Assembly (NCBI GenBank): GCA_966211965.1
Contig: CBIHON010000009.1
Coordinates: forward strand, 66,633-130,632
Length of the DNA: 64,000 bases
Direction: 5' to 3'
From: CBIHON01 sp966211965
GTDB lineage: Bacteria > Pseudomonadota > Gammaproteobacteria > Burkholderiales > Burkholderiaceae_D
Below the pieces are notes generated by a model, which ran no database searches, was not told where the DNA came from, and saw nothing but the letters and a program-made list of their open reading frames with translations. The stretch's first letter is position 1. Each line of letters begins with the position of its first letter. The translations under genes and the position numbers were made by a program. Shown one piece after another: positions 1 to 8,603 of this stretch.

Positions 1-34
1 TCAGCCGCCGTGCCGCTGGGTAAATCGACCCCGA

Positions 35-862
35 TCAAATACGCTTCAAGTACCCATCCGGCGCCACGGTAATCAGCAACTTGTTTTCCACTGTCTTGTC
101 GATCTCGAAGTCGAGCGCCGCGCCGTCGGCTGCCGCACGCCCATCCTTTTTCACGCGGCGCAAATATTCCCAAACAGCAGTCTTGGGATTATCGCCGACC
201 GCCCATGGGCGATCCGGAAATGTATCGTCGGGCAAATCCTCGATCACCGTATCGAAAACGCAGCAATAACTGCCTTTGCTCGTCAGCGGCGCGTAGGCCT
301 CCAGTTCGGCCAGGACATGTTCGTGCGTATGATTCGAGTCCAGACACACCATGATCCGTTGATAGCCTTTCGCGATCTCTGTCACTTGGGCAATGATGTC
401 CGGCGCAACCGATGAACCCTGAATCATGTCGATGCGATGCGCCATCGGGTGCGATTCGATTGCGGCACGGTTATGCGCGCGAATGTCAATGTCCAGACCA
501 AGCACGCGGCGGCGCGTGTGGCGCGGATCAAGTGTGGTGCCTGCCTCGACCGCCTCACAGTAATCCAGCATCGCCAGCATGGAAGCGCTCATGATCAGCG
601 AACCGCCATGCGCAATGCCGGTTTCGATGATGAGATCGGGTTTGACCTGCCAGATCAGTTCCTGCATCGCGACCATATCGATCGGGGTTTGAATGATCGG
701 ACGACCCAGCGATGAAAAGTTGTACATGTATTTTTGCTGAAAGGCGCGCAGCAACCATTGCAGTGACGCCTGCTTCCAGGCCGTATCGGATGCATAGGAG
801 GCGATACGTTGCGCCGTTTCCCCTGCAAACATTGCAATCGGATCTTCCGTCTTGTTTTTCAT
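35..862 (-). CDS. CmcI-family cephalosporin hydroxylase-like / sugar O-methyltransferase
   Basis: The 275-residue protein has the Rossmann-like layout of the CmcI / rhamnosyl O-methyltransferase family: an IIETGIAHGGS glycine motif near residue 80, an acidic strand (GLDIDIR) near residue 125 and an MVCLDSNHTHEH metal-site-like segment near residue 175. Family members in sugar clusters are SAM-dependent O-methyltransferases despite the 'hydroxylase' name. The ATG overlaps the stop of the upstream reductase gene as TGATG, so translation is probably coupled. It is the last complete gene of the operon inside the window. The exact substrate is not visible; a deoxysugar made by the neighbouring CDP-sugar genes is the natural inference. 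Confidence 0.8.
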   Translation of the reverse strand: MKNKTEDPIAMFAGETAQRIASYASDTAWKQASLQWLLRAFQQKYMYNFSSLGRPIIQTPIDMVAMQELIWQVKPDLIIETGIAHGGSLIMSASMLAMLDYCEAVEAGTTLDPRHTRRRVLGLDIDIRAHNRAAIESHPMAHRIDMIQGSSVAPDIIAQVTEIAKGYQRIMVCLDSNHTHEHVLAELEAYAPLTSKGSYCCVFDTVIEDLPDDTFPDRPWAVGDNPKTAVWEYLRRVKKDGRAAADGAALDFEIDKTVENKLLITVAPDGYLKRI

Positions 863-1689
863 CAGTCTTGTTCCTGTTCCGTGCTATCGCTTATATCCAA
901 TAGAAGGTTCAAATCATCAAGCAGCGATACCGGCGTGAAGCCGAATTCCGCCTTCACGCGCTCAACATCAATCCGGACAAATGTCCGGCGTATGGCACTC
1001 TCTTCAAATTCAACAACCTTCCCGGTCAATTGCCTCAGTTTGCCTGCAAGCTCGGCATGACTTACGGAGGTCCCGCTCGCCACATTGTATAAACGCTTGC
1101 GCCCCGAAAGTGCAATATCCTCCAGCAGTACCAGTACATCGGCGAGAGCAACATAGTCTTTCGCCGATTCCGGCGCTTCCCGGATTATCACTTTGCCTGC
1201 CGCTTTTAATTCCGCAAGTATGGCCGCCAAAAATGTATGCCTGCTCTGACCGATGCCATAAACGTTCGAGAGCCGCGCGACGCGGATATGCGGATGGTTT
1301 TGTCCAAGGCATAAGGCCTCGCCCATCAGCTTGCTGATGTCATAAAGACCGTCCGCATCAGGCAAAACGGGAAGCGGCGTATCCTCGTGCGCGACGCTCT
1401 CGTGGGCAAGCCTGCCATAAACACGCGTACTCGACAGGTACAGCCAAGAGTCGAAACGGGAAGTCCTAAGCAGCCGCGTCAGTTTTACGACATGTGCGTC
1501 CACCGTGTCGAACGGCCGTGTCCGGAAGTCTCCTGTCAAACCAATAGCATAGATCACATGACCCAAATCCGCACCAATGATTTCATCTTCACCACGTACC
1601 GGTGCCCGCACCTCATGGCCTTTGCGTTCCAAATACTCCACCAGATTCCTGCCGATGAACCCGCTGCCGCCGAAGACCGTGAACTTCAT
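862..1689 (-). CDS. NAD-dependent epimerase/dehydratase (sugar nucleotide reductase)
   Basis: The protein of about 275 residues begins with the nucleotide-binding motif FGGSGFIGRN and carries a YDISK catalytic Tyr-x-x-x-Lys near residue 143, both typical of extended short-chain dehydrogenases acting on nucleotide sugars. I chose the ATG at 1689 because it overlaps the stop of the acyltransferase gene as ATGA; an in-frame ATG three codons upstream is also possible. By context it would reduce or epimerise the 4-keto sugar of the CDP-sugar branch, but specificity cannot be read from the sequence. Confidence 0.82.
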   Translation of the reverse strand: MKFTVFGGSGFIGRNLVEYLERKGHEVRAPVRGEDEIIGADLGHVIYAIGLTGDFRTRPFDTVDAHVVKLTRLLRTSRFDSWLYLSSTRVYGRLAHESVAHEDTPLPVLPDADGLYDISKLMGEALCLGQNHPHIRVARLSNVYGIGQSRHTFLAAILAELKAAGKVIIREAPESAKDYVALADVLVLLEDIALSGRKRLYNVASGTSVSHAELAGKLRQLTGKVVEFEESAIRRTFVRIDVERVKAEFGFTPVSLLDDLNLLLDISDSTEQEQD

Positions 1690-2177
1690 TCGCGCCATCC
1701 CATCAAGCGCAGCGGATTGCCGGCCTGGATGCTGTAAGCCGGAATCTCTCCCCGCACCAGGGACATCGCACCGATGACACAGCCGCGCCGCAAGATCGTG
1801 CCGTCGAGCAGGATGCAGCCGGCGCCGATCCAGACGTCGTCTTCGACCACGATGCCGCCTTTACCAACCTCGAATCCCTGCTGTTGAATCAGTATCGAAC
1901 GATCACGGAAGGCATGATTGACCGGGGCAAAAACACAATTCGCCGCCACCGATACATGGTTGCCGATCACGATGCCATTGCCGGTGTAGAGCACGCAGCC
2001 GGCATTGAGAACGGTGTGATGCCCCATCTCGACATCGCCGCTGCCGCCAGCGGGCTTGAACTTGACGAAACTATCGATGACGCAATATGCCCCGATCACG
2101 ATGCGCGTACCGCGAACCGAATCTTCGATGTCGGCGAGTGCGGATATGCGCGCGGTCGGGTCGGCAATAATCGTCAT
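1686..2177 (-). CDS. Left-handed beta-helix acyltransferase
   Basis: The 163-residue protein is made of hexapeptide repeats (patterns such as IVIGNH, GIVVEDDVWIGAGC and RRGCVIGAMSLV) and ends with the AGNPLRLMG motif common to O- and N-acetyltransferases of this fold. A His in FAPVNHAF near residue 95 is a likely catalytic base. The ATG at 2177 was preferred over an upstream in-frame ATG because it forms an ATGA overlap with the methyltransferase stop. It probably acetylates a sugar made by this operon. Confidence 0.82.
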   Translation of the reverse strand: MTIIADPTARISALADIEDSVRGTRIVIGAYCVIDSFVKFKPAGGSGDVEMGHHTVLNAGCVLYTGNGIVIGNHVSVAANCVFAPVNHAFRDRSILIQQQGFEVGKGGIVVEDDVWIGAGCILLDGTILRRGCVIGAMSLVRGEIPAYSIQAGNPLRLMGWRE

Positions 2178-3409
2178 TCTCCCTGCCCCCAAATTTTCAA
2201 CTGCGGCACCGCGACAACGAACTCGCCCCCCCACTCCCGCACACAAGCTTGCTGCGCACTCACTTCGGCAGCAATGTTCCAGGGAAGAATCAGCACCACG
2301 TCCGGCCGCCGCTCACGCAGTGCATCGGGATGAAGAATCGGGATACGCGACCCCGGCATGAATTTTCCTTGCTTCGACGGCGCAGCATCGCAAACATAGG
2401 GCAGCAAATCGGATTTGATGCCGGCATGGTTGAGGAGCGTGTTGCCCTTGGCCGCAGCACCGTAAGCAGCAAGTTTTTTACCGGCACGCTTCTGCTCGAT
2501 CAGGAATGCCAGCAGATTATCCTTGAGCGTATCGGCACGCGACTGGAAATCCAGATAAATGCGCCGACTGCGCATACCGCGCCGCTCCTCCTCCGCCAGC
2601 AAGGCCGCGACGGCAGGCGCCTGCGTGCGAGATGCTTCGCAATGACAACCATACACCCGCAGGCTGCCGCCGTGCGTCGGCAGTTCCTCCACATCCCAGA
2701 TTCGCAAACCCGCTTGCTCAAAAATGCGGCAAACCGTATGCAGAGCAAGATACGAAAAATGTTCGTGATAGACGGTGTCGAACTGCGTGTGTTCGATCAG
2801 GCGCATCAGATGGGGAAACTCCAGCGTAATCGTCCCTTCCGGCTTCAAAGCCGCCTTCAATCCGGCGGTGAAATCATTGATGTCCGGCACATGGGCGTAG
2901 ACGTTGTTACCGGCAATCAGATCGGCCCGTCTGCCTTCCGCAGCCAGCCGCCGCCCCAGCGCCTCGCCGAAGAACTCCCGTATGATCGGAACACCAAGCC
3001 GCTCGGCTGCAGCGGCAGTGCCCGCGGTCGGCTCGATACCGAGGCAGGGAATGCCGGCGGCAATAAAATTTTTCAGCAAGTAGCCATCGTTGGCCGCGAC
3101 CTCGATGACGAAGCTTTGCGCATCGAGGCCAAGGCGCGCGGTGATAGCGGCCGTATAGCGCGCCGCATGCGCCAGCCAACTGCTGGAGGTGGAGGAAAAA
3201 TAGGCGTAGTCTTCGCTGAACAATTCATCGGCGCGCGCATAGTCTTCGGTCTGTACCAGCCAGCAGTTTTCGCAGGCGAGCAGGCGCAAGGGATACCACA
3301 ACTCGGGTTCATGCAACTGCGCTGCGTTCAGATAGGCATTGGACGGCGGCGCCGTGCCCAAATCCAGGAAAGGAAGCCGCAACTCTGTTTGGCAATGACG
3401 GCACTTCAC
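2174..3409 (-). CDS. Sugar C-methyltransferase (TylC3/NovU type)
   Basis: At 411 residues it has the three-part layout of NDP-hexose C-methyltransferases: an N-terminal zinc-binding segment (CRHC near residue 4 and CENC near residue 48), a SAM-binding core with VIEVAANDGYLL near residue 100, and a C-terminal Rossmann-like domain (KLAAYGAAAKGNTLL). The EHFSYL segment near residue 215 also fits this family. The start is taken as GTG at 3409, which overlaps the upstream epimerase stop as GTGA. A 3-C-methyl deoxysugar is a plausible product, but that needs a 4-keto-6-deoxy substrate, and the dehydratase gene here is broken. Confidence 0.85.
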   Translation of the reverse strand: MKCRHCQTELRLPFLDLGTAPPSNAYLNAAQLHEPELWYPLRLLACENCWLVQTEDYARADELFSEDYAYFSSTSSSWLAHAARYTAAITARLGLDAQSFVIEVAANDGYLLKNFIAAGIPCLGIEPTAGTAAAAERLGVPIIREFFGEALGRRLAAEGRRADLIAGNNVYAHVPDINDFTAGLKAALKPEGTITLEFPHLMRLIEHTQFDTVYHEHFSYLALHTVCRIFEQAGLRIWDVEELPTHGGSLRVYGCHCEASRTQAPAVAALLAEEERRGMRSRRIYLDFQSRADTLKDNLLAFLIEQKRAGKKLAAYGAAAKGNTLLNHAGIKSDLLPYVCDAAPSKQGKFMPGSRIPILHPDALRERRPDVVLILPWNIAAEVSAQQACVREWGGEFVVAVPQLKIWGQGE

Positions 3410-3966
3410 CAACGCACTCCTTCAAATTCATCATCCAGCTTCGGATGCGCAGCATCGCGTACCGACAACTCCGACACCGGCAAGGGCCACTCGATCGCCA
3501 GTCTCTCATCCAGGCAGTGCAGGCCGCGCTCGGCATCCGGCGCATAAACGGCCGAATGGCAATACAATAGTTCTACCTCATCACAGAGAGCCTGGAAACC
3601 GTGCGCAAATCCTTCCGGAATCAGCATGGAACAATTATTTTCCGCAGACAGCCTCTCCCCATGCCATCGCAGGAAAGTCGGCGAATCTCGGCGCAGGTCA
3701 AGTGCGACATCCCAAATCTCGCCGCGCAGACAGGTGACCAACTTCATCTCCGCACGCGGCGGCAGTTGAAAATGCAGGCCGCGCACCGTGCCGCGCTTTG
3801 CGGTATAGGTGTGATTGATCTGCGCGATCGATTTGATCCATCCGGCAGCCTGCAGCTCTTCCGTGCAATACAAGCGCGAGAAAAATCCGCGTGTATCGCC
3901 GAGCCGCTGACGGCGGATCAGTTTGAGACCGTCAAGCGGCGTGTCGGCGATTACGAAGCGGCTCAT
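3406..3966 (-). CDS. dTDP-4-dehydrorhamnose 3,5-epimerase family protein
   Basis: The 186-residue protein is an RmlC/RfbC-type cupin: it shows RGLHFQLPP near residue 53, ending in the conserved catalytic His region, EIWDVALDLRRDSPTF near residue 75 and LIPEGFAHGFQ near residue 110. The start at 3966 follows a GAGGCGA ribosome site and overlaps the stop of the rfbG remnant. In CDP-sugar clusters such paralogues usually epimerise a CDP-4-keto-6-deoxyhexose rather than dTDP-4-keto-rhamnose. No rmlA, rmlB or rmlD is nearby, which favours the CDP-sugar reading. Confidence 0.85.
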   Translation of the reverse strand: MSRFVIADTPLDGLKLIRRQRLGDTRGFFSRLYCTEELQAAGWIKSIAQINHTYTAKRGTVRGLHFQLPPRAEMKLVTCLRGEIWDVALDLRRDSPTFLRWHGERLSAENNCSMLIPEGFAHGFQALCDEVELLYCHSAVYAPDAERGLHCLDERLAIEWPLPVSELSVRDAAHPKLDDEFEGVRW

Positions 3967-4091
3967 TCGCTCGCCTCGTAAAATGGTTCCAGCACCTGCT
4001 GCCACGGTCGGGTTGCTTTCGAAAAACAGGCATGACCGGTCAGGACGACACGCTTGCCGCACCAGATGCCGGGTAAAGGCCGCGCTGCCAT
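3963..4091 (-). pseudogene. rfbG: Collapsed CDP-glucose 4,6-dehydratase (rfbG remnant, 42 codons)
   Basis: The frame starting with ATG at 4091 overlaps the rfbF stop as TGATG. Its first 23 residues contain WCGKRVVLTGH, matching the N terminus of CDP-glucose 4,6-dehydratase. It then jumps at about 4022 to ATRPWQQVLEP, which matches a conserved block near residue 250 of the roughly 360-residue enzyme, and ends FYEASE, possibly the native C terminus. Two internal deletions, together removing about 320 codons, would explain this. The frame stays open and its stop overlaps the start of the next gene, so the remnant may still couple translation. It cannot be catalytically active. Confidence 0.78.
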
Positions 4092-4861
4092 CACCACACC
4101 TTCCAAGGCGCCGAGCCGGATTGCCACAACGCTTCCAGCAAATTTTTTTCCCGCAAAGTATCCATGGGCTGCCAGAAGCCCTTGTGCTCGAAAGCGCTCA
4201 GTTCGCCTTCGCTCGCGAGACGTTCGAGCGGACTTAATTCCCACGCCGTATCGTCGCCCTCGATGTAGTCCAGCACCTTGGGTGACAACACGAAAAAGCC
4301 GCCATTGATCAGGCCGCCGTCGCCACGTGGCTTTTCAACAAACTGCGTCACCTGTCCACAATCGATTTGTATCGCTCCATATCGGCCCGGCGGTTGAACC
4401 GCGGTCACCGTCGCCAGCTTGCCGTTCGACCGGTGAGCGGAAATCAGAGCCGAGACATCCACATCCGCCACGCCATCGCCATAGGTAAAACAGAAAACAT
4501 CTTCATTGCGCACATAATCGGCGACTCGCTTGAGCCGCCCGCCGGTCTGCGTATTGGCGCCGGTATCAACCAGCGTCACGCGCCAGGGTTCGGCGTGCTC
4601 CTGATGAATTTCCATGCGGTTGCGCGTCATGTCAAAGGTCACATCGGACATATGAAGGAAATAATTGGCGAAGTACTCCTTGATAATGTAGCCCTTGTAG
4701 CCGCAGCAGATCACAAATTCATTGACGCCATGCGCCGAATAAATTTTCAGGATATGCCAGAGTATGGGCATGCCACCAATCTCTATCATCGGCTTCGGGC
4801 GCAGGTGAGATTCCTCGGAGATTCTTGTGCCGAGACCGCCTGCCAGGATGACTGCCTTCAT
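4091..4861 (-). CDS. rfbF: Glucose-1-phosphate cytidylyltransferase
   Basis: The 256-residue protein starts with the nucleotidyltransferase signature MKAVILAGGLGTRI and has the long SEESHLRPKPMIEIG segment typical of RfbF. TYGDGVADVD near residue 125 supplies the metal-binding Asp region, and FVEKPRGDGGLINGGFF lies near residue 175. It makes CDP-glucose from CTP and glucose-1-phosphate. An AGGAA ribosome site precedes the ATG. Its normal partner rfbG follows directly but is only a remnant, so CDP-glucose may be a dead end unless a dehydratase is encoded elsewhere. Confidence 0.93.
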   Translation of the reverse strand: MKAVILAGGLGTRISEESHLRPKPMIEIGGMPILWHILKIYSAHGVNEFVICCGYKGYIIKEYFANYFLHMSDVTFDMTRNRMEIHQEHAEPWRVTLVDTGANTQTGGRLKRVADYVRNEDVFCFTYGDGVADVDVSALISAHRSNGKLATVTAVQPPGRYGAIQIDCGQVTQFVEKPRGDGGLINGGFFVLSPKVLDYIEGDDTAWELSPLERLASEGELSAFEHKGFWQPMDTLREKNLLEALWQSGSAPWKVW

Positions 4862-4873
4862 TATTTCCTGTTC

Positions 4874-7870
4874 CTATAAGATGCTGAATTTCGTTTTGAT
4901 AAGCGCGATCCGCCTATCGATTTCCGCATCACCAAAGCCGGATGCGCGAACCTCCTCCAGCGCTGGCAGCGATTCCGTCCCGGTAAAGAAACTCGAGAAA
5001 GCACGCAAATTCTCGCGTTGCGCCAAAATCATTGCGATGCTCCACTGCTCCTCTCTCTGTCCCGGCACCAACTCTGCGAATTCAGGACTCAATGCAAGGC
5101 ATGGTTCATCCAGAGATCTCGGCATTCCCGAGCTGAGCAGTTCACACAAATGATTTAACAAGCCAACGGCCTGTTCCCGCTTGCCTAGTTCGGTCAATAT
5201 GCGGCATAAACTCAGCAGCCGCGGCATCGTGGCCTGCTCTTGCACCAGCGTCCTCAATACGTCTCCGGCCGCTTGCAGGCAGGCATATCGTTCCGCCGCC
5301 GGGCGGCTCTCCGACTTCGCCATCGCAAACAGATTCAGTGCCATCCAATACACTTCCCAGTCTTTCACTCTTTGCCGGGTATTGAGCCAGGCATCGAGTT
5401 TGCCGGCCGCATAGGGAATAGTTTTCAAGTACTCCTGCCAGTATTTGAGATCAATGCCGGGATAACTTTGCAGCAGGTGGAATTGGCGAATCAGCACCCC
5501 TTGTTTCTCCAGCAGTTCGGCCCGATCAGGTTTGCATGCAAACAGATTCAGGGCGTAGACGTCCAGTTCGTCAACCGATGCAAAGGGGACCAGCAAACCG
5601 AGCCCAGGCACAAGGCGATACAGATCATAGCCACGTGTAGTGAGCCATGCGCTTACGGCAGAATCGAAGTCTTTGCTAGGCTTGACCCCAAACATCAGCA
5701 AAGGCGAATTGAACGCAAAAAATTGTGCGCCGCTCTTCAGCAAATCCGCGCTGCATATCTCGCCGGCCACGCGTACAAACCCGATATCGTCGAATCCATG
5801 CCTATCCATTTCAGAATCAAGTGACAAACCATGATCGGCGATTGAAATGCCAAGCCGTTTTTCCAGGCCATTGCACGTCCGGGATTTCATCAACAAATTA
5901 GCGTTTTCTGCAGTATGGACGATCGCCCATACTCTCCCGTCAGTCGTTCGCTTTGCCAACGGGATCGCGTAGGCGCCAACCCCGGCGCCTACATCCACAA
6001 TCCGCATTTTCGATTGAGCGATGCCCAGCACGAACGCATATTCCGGATCAAACCAGGCGCCCTGCTCCTGCAGCACATAGGTAGGCAGGTCATCAATTGA
6101 ACCATTCACCGCCACGTCGACCCCCGATGGAAGCCTGACATATTGGGTGGCGGCGGCCAGGCCAAGTGCCTTCTCTTTCAACGCTTCGGCAACCAGCGCA
6201 AGCGGCGTCTCCCAATCGCCCGGCGTTTGCTGACTGAACAGCCGCATACTGGGATGCCAGGGCGATCCTCCGGTACCCAGCGCATCCATCGCCTTGCCAA
6301 AGAGATCTAGACGGTATATTTCCACACCGACGGCCCCGGCAAGTTCGCTGACAGCAGTTCCTGCGGAAATCACCAGATCGAGCGAACTGATCAATGCTGT
6401 CGTTTCGTCCAGTTCATTTTTCATGTCCAATTCAGGAAACGTCGCAACGGCGACCCCAAACTTTTCTTCGACCTCACGCAACTCGTCTGTGCATTCGTCA
6501 TATTGCAGATTGATGAAATGCACACCGGGCAGCTTGAATATTTCCCCCCACTGAGTCAGTTGGGAATAATTTTTATGGCGCTCGCCTTTCATCAATCCGC
6601 TGCGCCAGCAAATACCGACCTTGAGACCCGGGCCAAGCAGAGCCAGGCGAGAGCGCCAATACTCGGTCCGCTGCGTATCAGCAAAGAGATAGCTCCGCTC
6701 TCTTGGAAAGCTTTCCAGAGTAGGACGCAGGTATCGCGGCATGCTCCCCATCGCAACCTGAACATCGATTTTCGGGACATTGACTATCCACCCGATTTGC
6801 AGGCGGTCGCCGCCGACGACGGTAGCGGACGGGAAGGAGCGGGAAAAGAGAGAAGCAAGGCGAGGCGTACATTCAAGCACACAATGCTTGGCCTTCGCAA
6901 TCAGGTCCGGCACGCAGGAGGCAAGCCATATCTCGTCGCCCAATCCCTGTTCTGCATAGATCAGGATCGTTTTCCCTTCAAGCGAAGATCCGTCCCAACG
7001 AGGAAAGGGAAAGCGTTCGGAAACCTGCCCTTGGGCCTCCAGCCGCAAATCATGCAGTTCCCATCCACGATCCAATATGCCCTGGCGCAAATACAGATAG
7101 GCGGAATTCCACTTGGCGGTAGCATCTGCCGGGCACAATTCTATCGAGGTCTCATATTCGGCGAGCGCCTCGTCAAACCGGCCCAACTCCTCCAATACGG
7201 TGCCTCGGTTGCTATGCAAAAAATGCGCATTGGGGGCAATTGCCAAGCCGCGATCGAAACATGCCAGGGCTTGCTCCAACCGCCCCCAGCGCTTGTAAAT
7301 TCCGCCGAGATCGCTATACGCTGCGGGCAAATCAGGTTTCAATTCAAGTCCGCGAACAAAATGCCGTGCAGCTTCTTCAAATTTATCTTTGGCTGACAGC
7401 ACAAGACCCAGGTTATAGTGCGCATTCGCCATCTCGGGATTGAGCGCCAAGGCCTGTCTTAACGGGATCTCCGCCTCATCGAGTTTTCCATCAAGTTCCA
7501 GCACACCGCCAAGATTAGCCAAGCCATCCACATAGTCCGGTTTCAGCTCCACCGCTCGCCGGAAACAAGCCGCCGCTTCCGCCAGCTTTTTTTTTCCGCA
7601 CAAGGTCAGGCCCAAGCTGTTCAATGCCTGCACGTGATCGGGAGCGATCTTCAATGCATCCCTGAGAAACTTTTCCGCATCGTCGATCTTGCCAAGCTGC
7701 GCGCAAACCGTACCCAACAGATACAGCGTCTCCATGTCATTCGGCGTTTCTCGCAATGCCTTGCGATAGAGTCCTTCCGCATCTTTCAACTCCCCGGCGT
7801 TATGCGCGGCGAACGCTTTTTGAAACAGCGCATCGGCCTTGGCTTGCTTATTTTTTTGAAGATGATTCAT
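4874..7870 (-). CDS. TPR / glycosyltransferase / methyltransferase fusion protein
   Basis: This 998-residue protein has several parts. Residues 14-270 are about seven tetratricopeptide repeats. Residues 295-565 resemble the heptosyltransferase/SPINDLY-like glycosyltransferase fold, with YAEQGLGDEIW near 305 and a C-terminal SLDLVISAGTAVSELAGA donor-site motif near 496. Residues 620-780 carry a SAM-binding motif (IVDVGAGVGAYAIPLA) of FkbM-like methyltransferases. The last 200 residues are helical and not assigned. TPR plus glycosyltransferase is the layout of proteins that glycosylate flagellin, such as FlmG of Caulobacter. Placed after a pseudaminic acid pathway and beside flagellar genes, it is a good candidate flagellin glycosyltransferase. 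That role is an inference. Confidence 0.8.
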   Translation of the reverse strand: MNHLQKNKQAKADALFQKAFAAHNAGELKDAEGLYRKALRETPNDMETLYLLGTVCAQLGKIDDAEKFLRDALKIAPDHVQALNSLGLTLCGKKKLAEAAACFRRAVELKPDYVDGLANLGGVLELDGKLDEAEIPLRQALALNPEMANAHYNLGLVLSAKDKFEEAARHFVRGLELKPDLPAAYSDLGGIYKRWGRLEQALACFDRGLAIAPNAHFLHSNRGTVLEELGRFDEALAEYETSIELCPADATAKWNSAYLYLRQGILDRGWELHDLRLEAQGQVSERFPFPRWDGSSLEGKTILIYAEQGLGDEIWLASCVPDLIAKAKHCVLECTPRLASLFSRSFPSATVVGGDRLQIGWIVNVPKIDVQVAMGSMPRYLRPTLESFPRERSYLFADTQRTEYWRSRLALLGPGLKVGICWRSGLMKGERHKNYSQLTQWGEIFKLPGVHFINLQYDECTDELREVEEKFGVAVATFPELDMKNELDETTALISSLDLVISAGTAVSELAGAVGVEIYRLDLFGKAMDALGTGGSPWHPSMRLFSQQTPGDWETPLALVAEALKEKALGLAAATQYVRLPSGVDVAVNGSIDDLPTYVLQEQGAWFDPEYAFVLGIAQSKMRIVDVGAGVGAYAIPLAKRTTDGRVWAIVHTAENANLLMKSRTCNGLEKRLGISIADHGLSLDSEMDRHGFDDIGFVRVAGEICSADLLKSGAQFFAFNSPLLMFGVKPSKDFDSAVSAWLTTRGYDLYRLVPGLGLLVPFASVDELDVYALNLFACKPDRAELLEKQGVLIRQFHLLQSYPGIDLKYWQEYLKTIPYAAGKLDAWLNTRQRVKDWEVYWMALNLFAMAKSESRPAAERYACLQAAGDVLRTLVQEQATMPRLLSLCRILTELGKREQAVGLLNHLCELLSSGMPRSLDEPCLALSPEFAELVPGQREEQWSIAMILAQRENLRAFSSFFTGTESLPALEEVRASGFGDAEIDRRIALIKTKFSIL

Positions 7871-8571
7871 GCTTTTCCCAGTTCAACAATCCGCCTGCCG
7901 AGAATAAACGCTTCAGCCGCCTCCACACCGACGCTGGCGCCGCGCCACCGCGCCAGGCTCTTCAACGCCCGCAGCGAGCGGGCGTGCGGCCACGCGCACA
8001 TTTCCGAGTCATAGCACGCCAAGGCCTGCAACTTGAGGTCGAGGGTATTGGTAATGTCGACGAACCAGTTCGGCGCAAAGGCCGGGGCCGACGTTGCGGG
8101 CATCCATTCGGTGCTGGACGCCACTTCAAAAAAGAGCAGGCTCTTGACGGCATTGCCCGGCTTCGGACGGCAGGCAGTCAGCACGCATTCGTGAACAATC
8201 CTGTGATCGATATTCAGATCTCCGGCATGATGGGAATACACCACCTCCGGATTGACTCTTGCGATTTCCGTTTCGATCAGCTTGATGACATCCAATCTAT
8301 CCAGCGAGTCCATCCGGTTGTCGGGCAAGCCATGCAAGCTCACCGAGGCGGCGCCAAGCATGGCGTTGGCCTTGCGCGCGGCATCGGCCAACGTACTGAG
8401 CTCGCTTCGTTGCATGACGGTGTCGCGTTGCGGGCTACGGCTGGTCACGCCTTCGGCCATGATGACCACATGCACTTCGTCCCCGGCTTGCGCATGTGCG
8501 GCGATCGCGCCGCCGCATCCCAGGATCTCATCGTCAGGATGGGCAGCGATTACGAGAATTGTTTTTGCCAT
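7867..8571 (-). CDS. PIG-L / LmbE family deacetylase
   Basis: The protein has the metal-binding AAHPDDEILGCGG motif at its N terminus and SHHAGDLNIDHRIV near residue 120, which supplies the third zinc ligand and the downstream His. These define the GlcNAc-PI deacetylase fold, a zinc-dependent N-deacetylase of amino sugars. The ATG at 8571 starts right before the conserved strand; an ATG at 8589 is possible, and neither has a strong ribosome site. The gene overlaps the start of the TPR-glycosyltransferase by ATGA. It could free an amine on an N-acetylated sugar so that a different acyl group can be added. Confidence 0.85.
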   Translation of the reverse strand: MAKTILVIAAHPDDEILGCGGAIAAHAQAGDEVHVVIMAEGVTSRSPQRDTVMQRSELSTLADAARKANAMLGAASVSLHGLPDNRMDSLDRLDVIKLIETEIARVNPEVVYSHHAGDLNIDHRIVHECVLTACRPKPGNAVKSLLFFEVASSTEWMPATSAPAFAPNWFVDITNTLDLKLQALACYDSEMCAWPHARSLRALKSLARWRGASVGVEAAEAFILGRRIVELGKA

Positions 8572-8603
8572 TTTTCGTTTTGACGCCATGAGCGAAACCG
8601 CAA

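Noticed and set aside
1..34. A further gene at the extreme left end
   Set aside because: Only 34 bases lie beyond the last stop and no start codon with a ribosome site is visible.
2249..3547. 432-codon plus-strand frame across the C-methyltransferase gene
   Set aside because: The minus strand encodes a complete zinc-binding methyltransferase with overlapping neighbours; the plus-strand frame has no domain signature.
4092..4244. Upstream extension of the rfbG remnant frame into rfbF
   Set aside because: Homology to CDP-glucose 4,6-dehydratase begins only after the ATG at 4091; the part upstream is an out-of-frame reading of rfbF.
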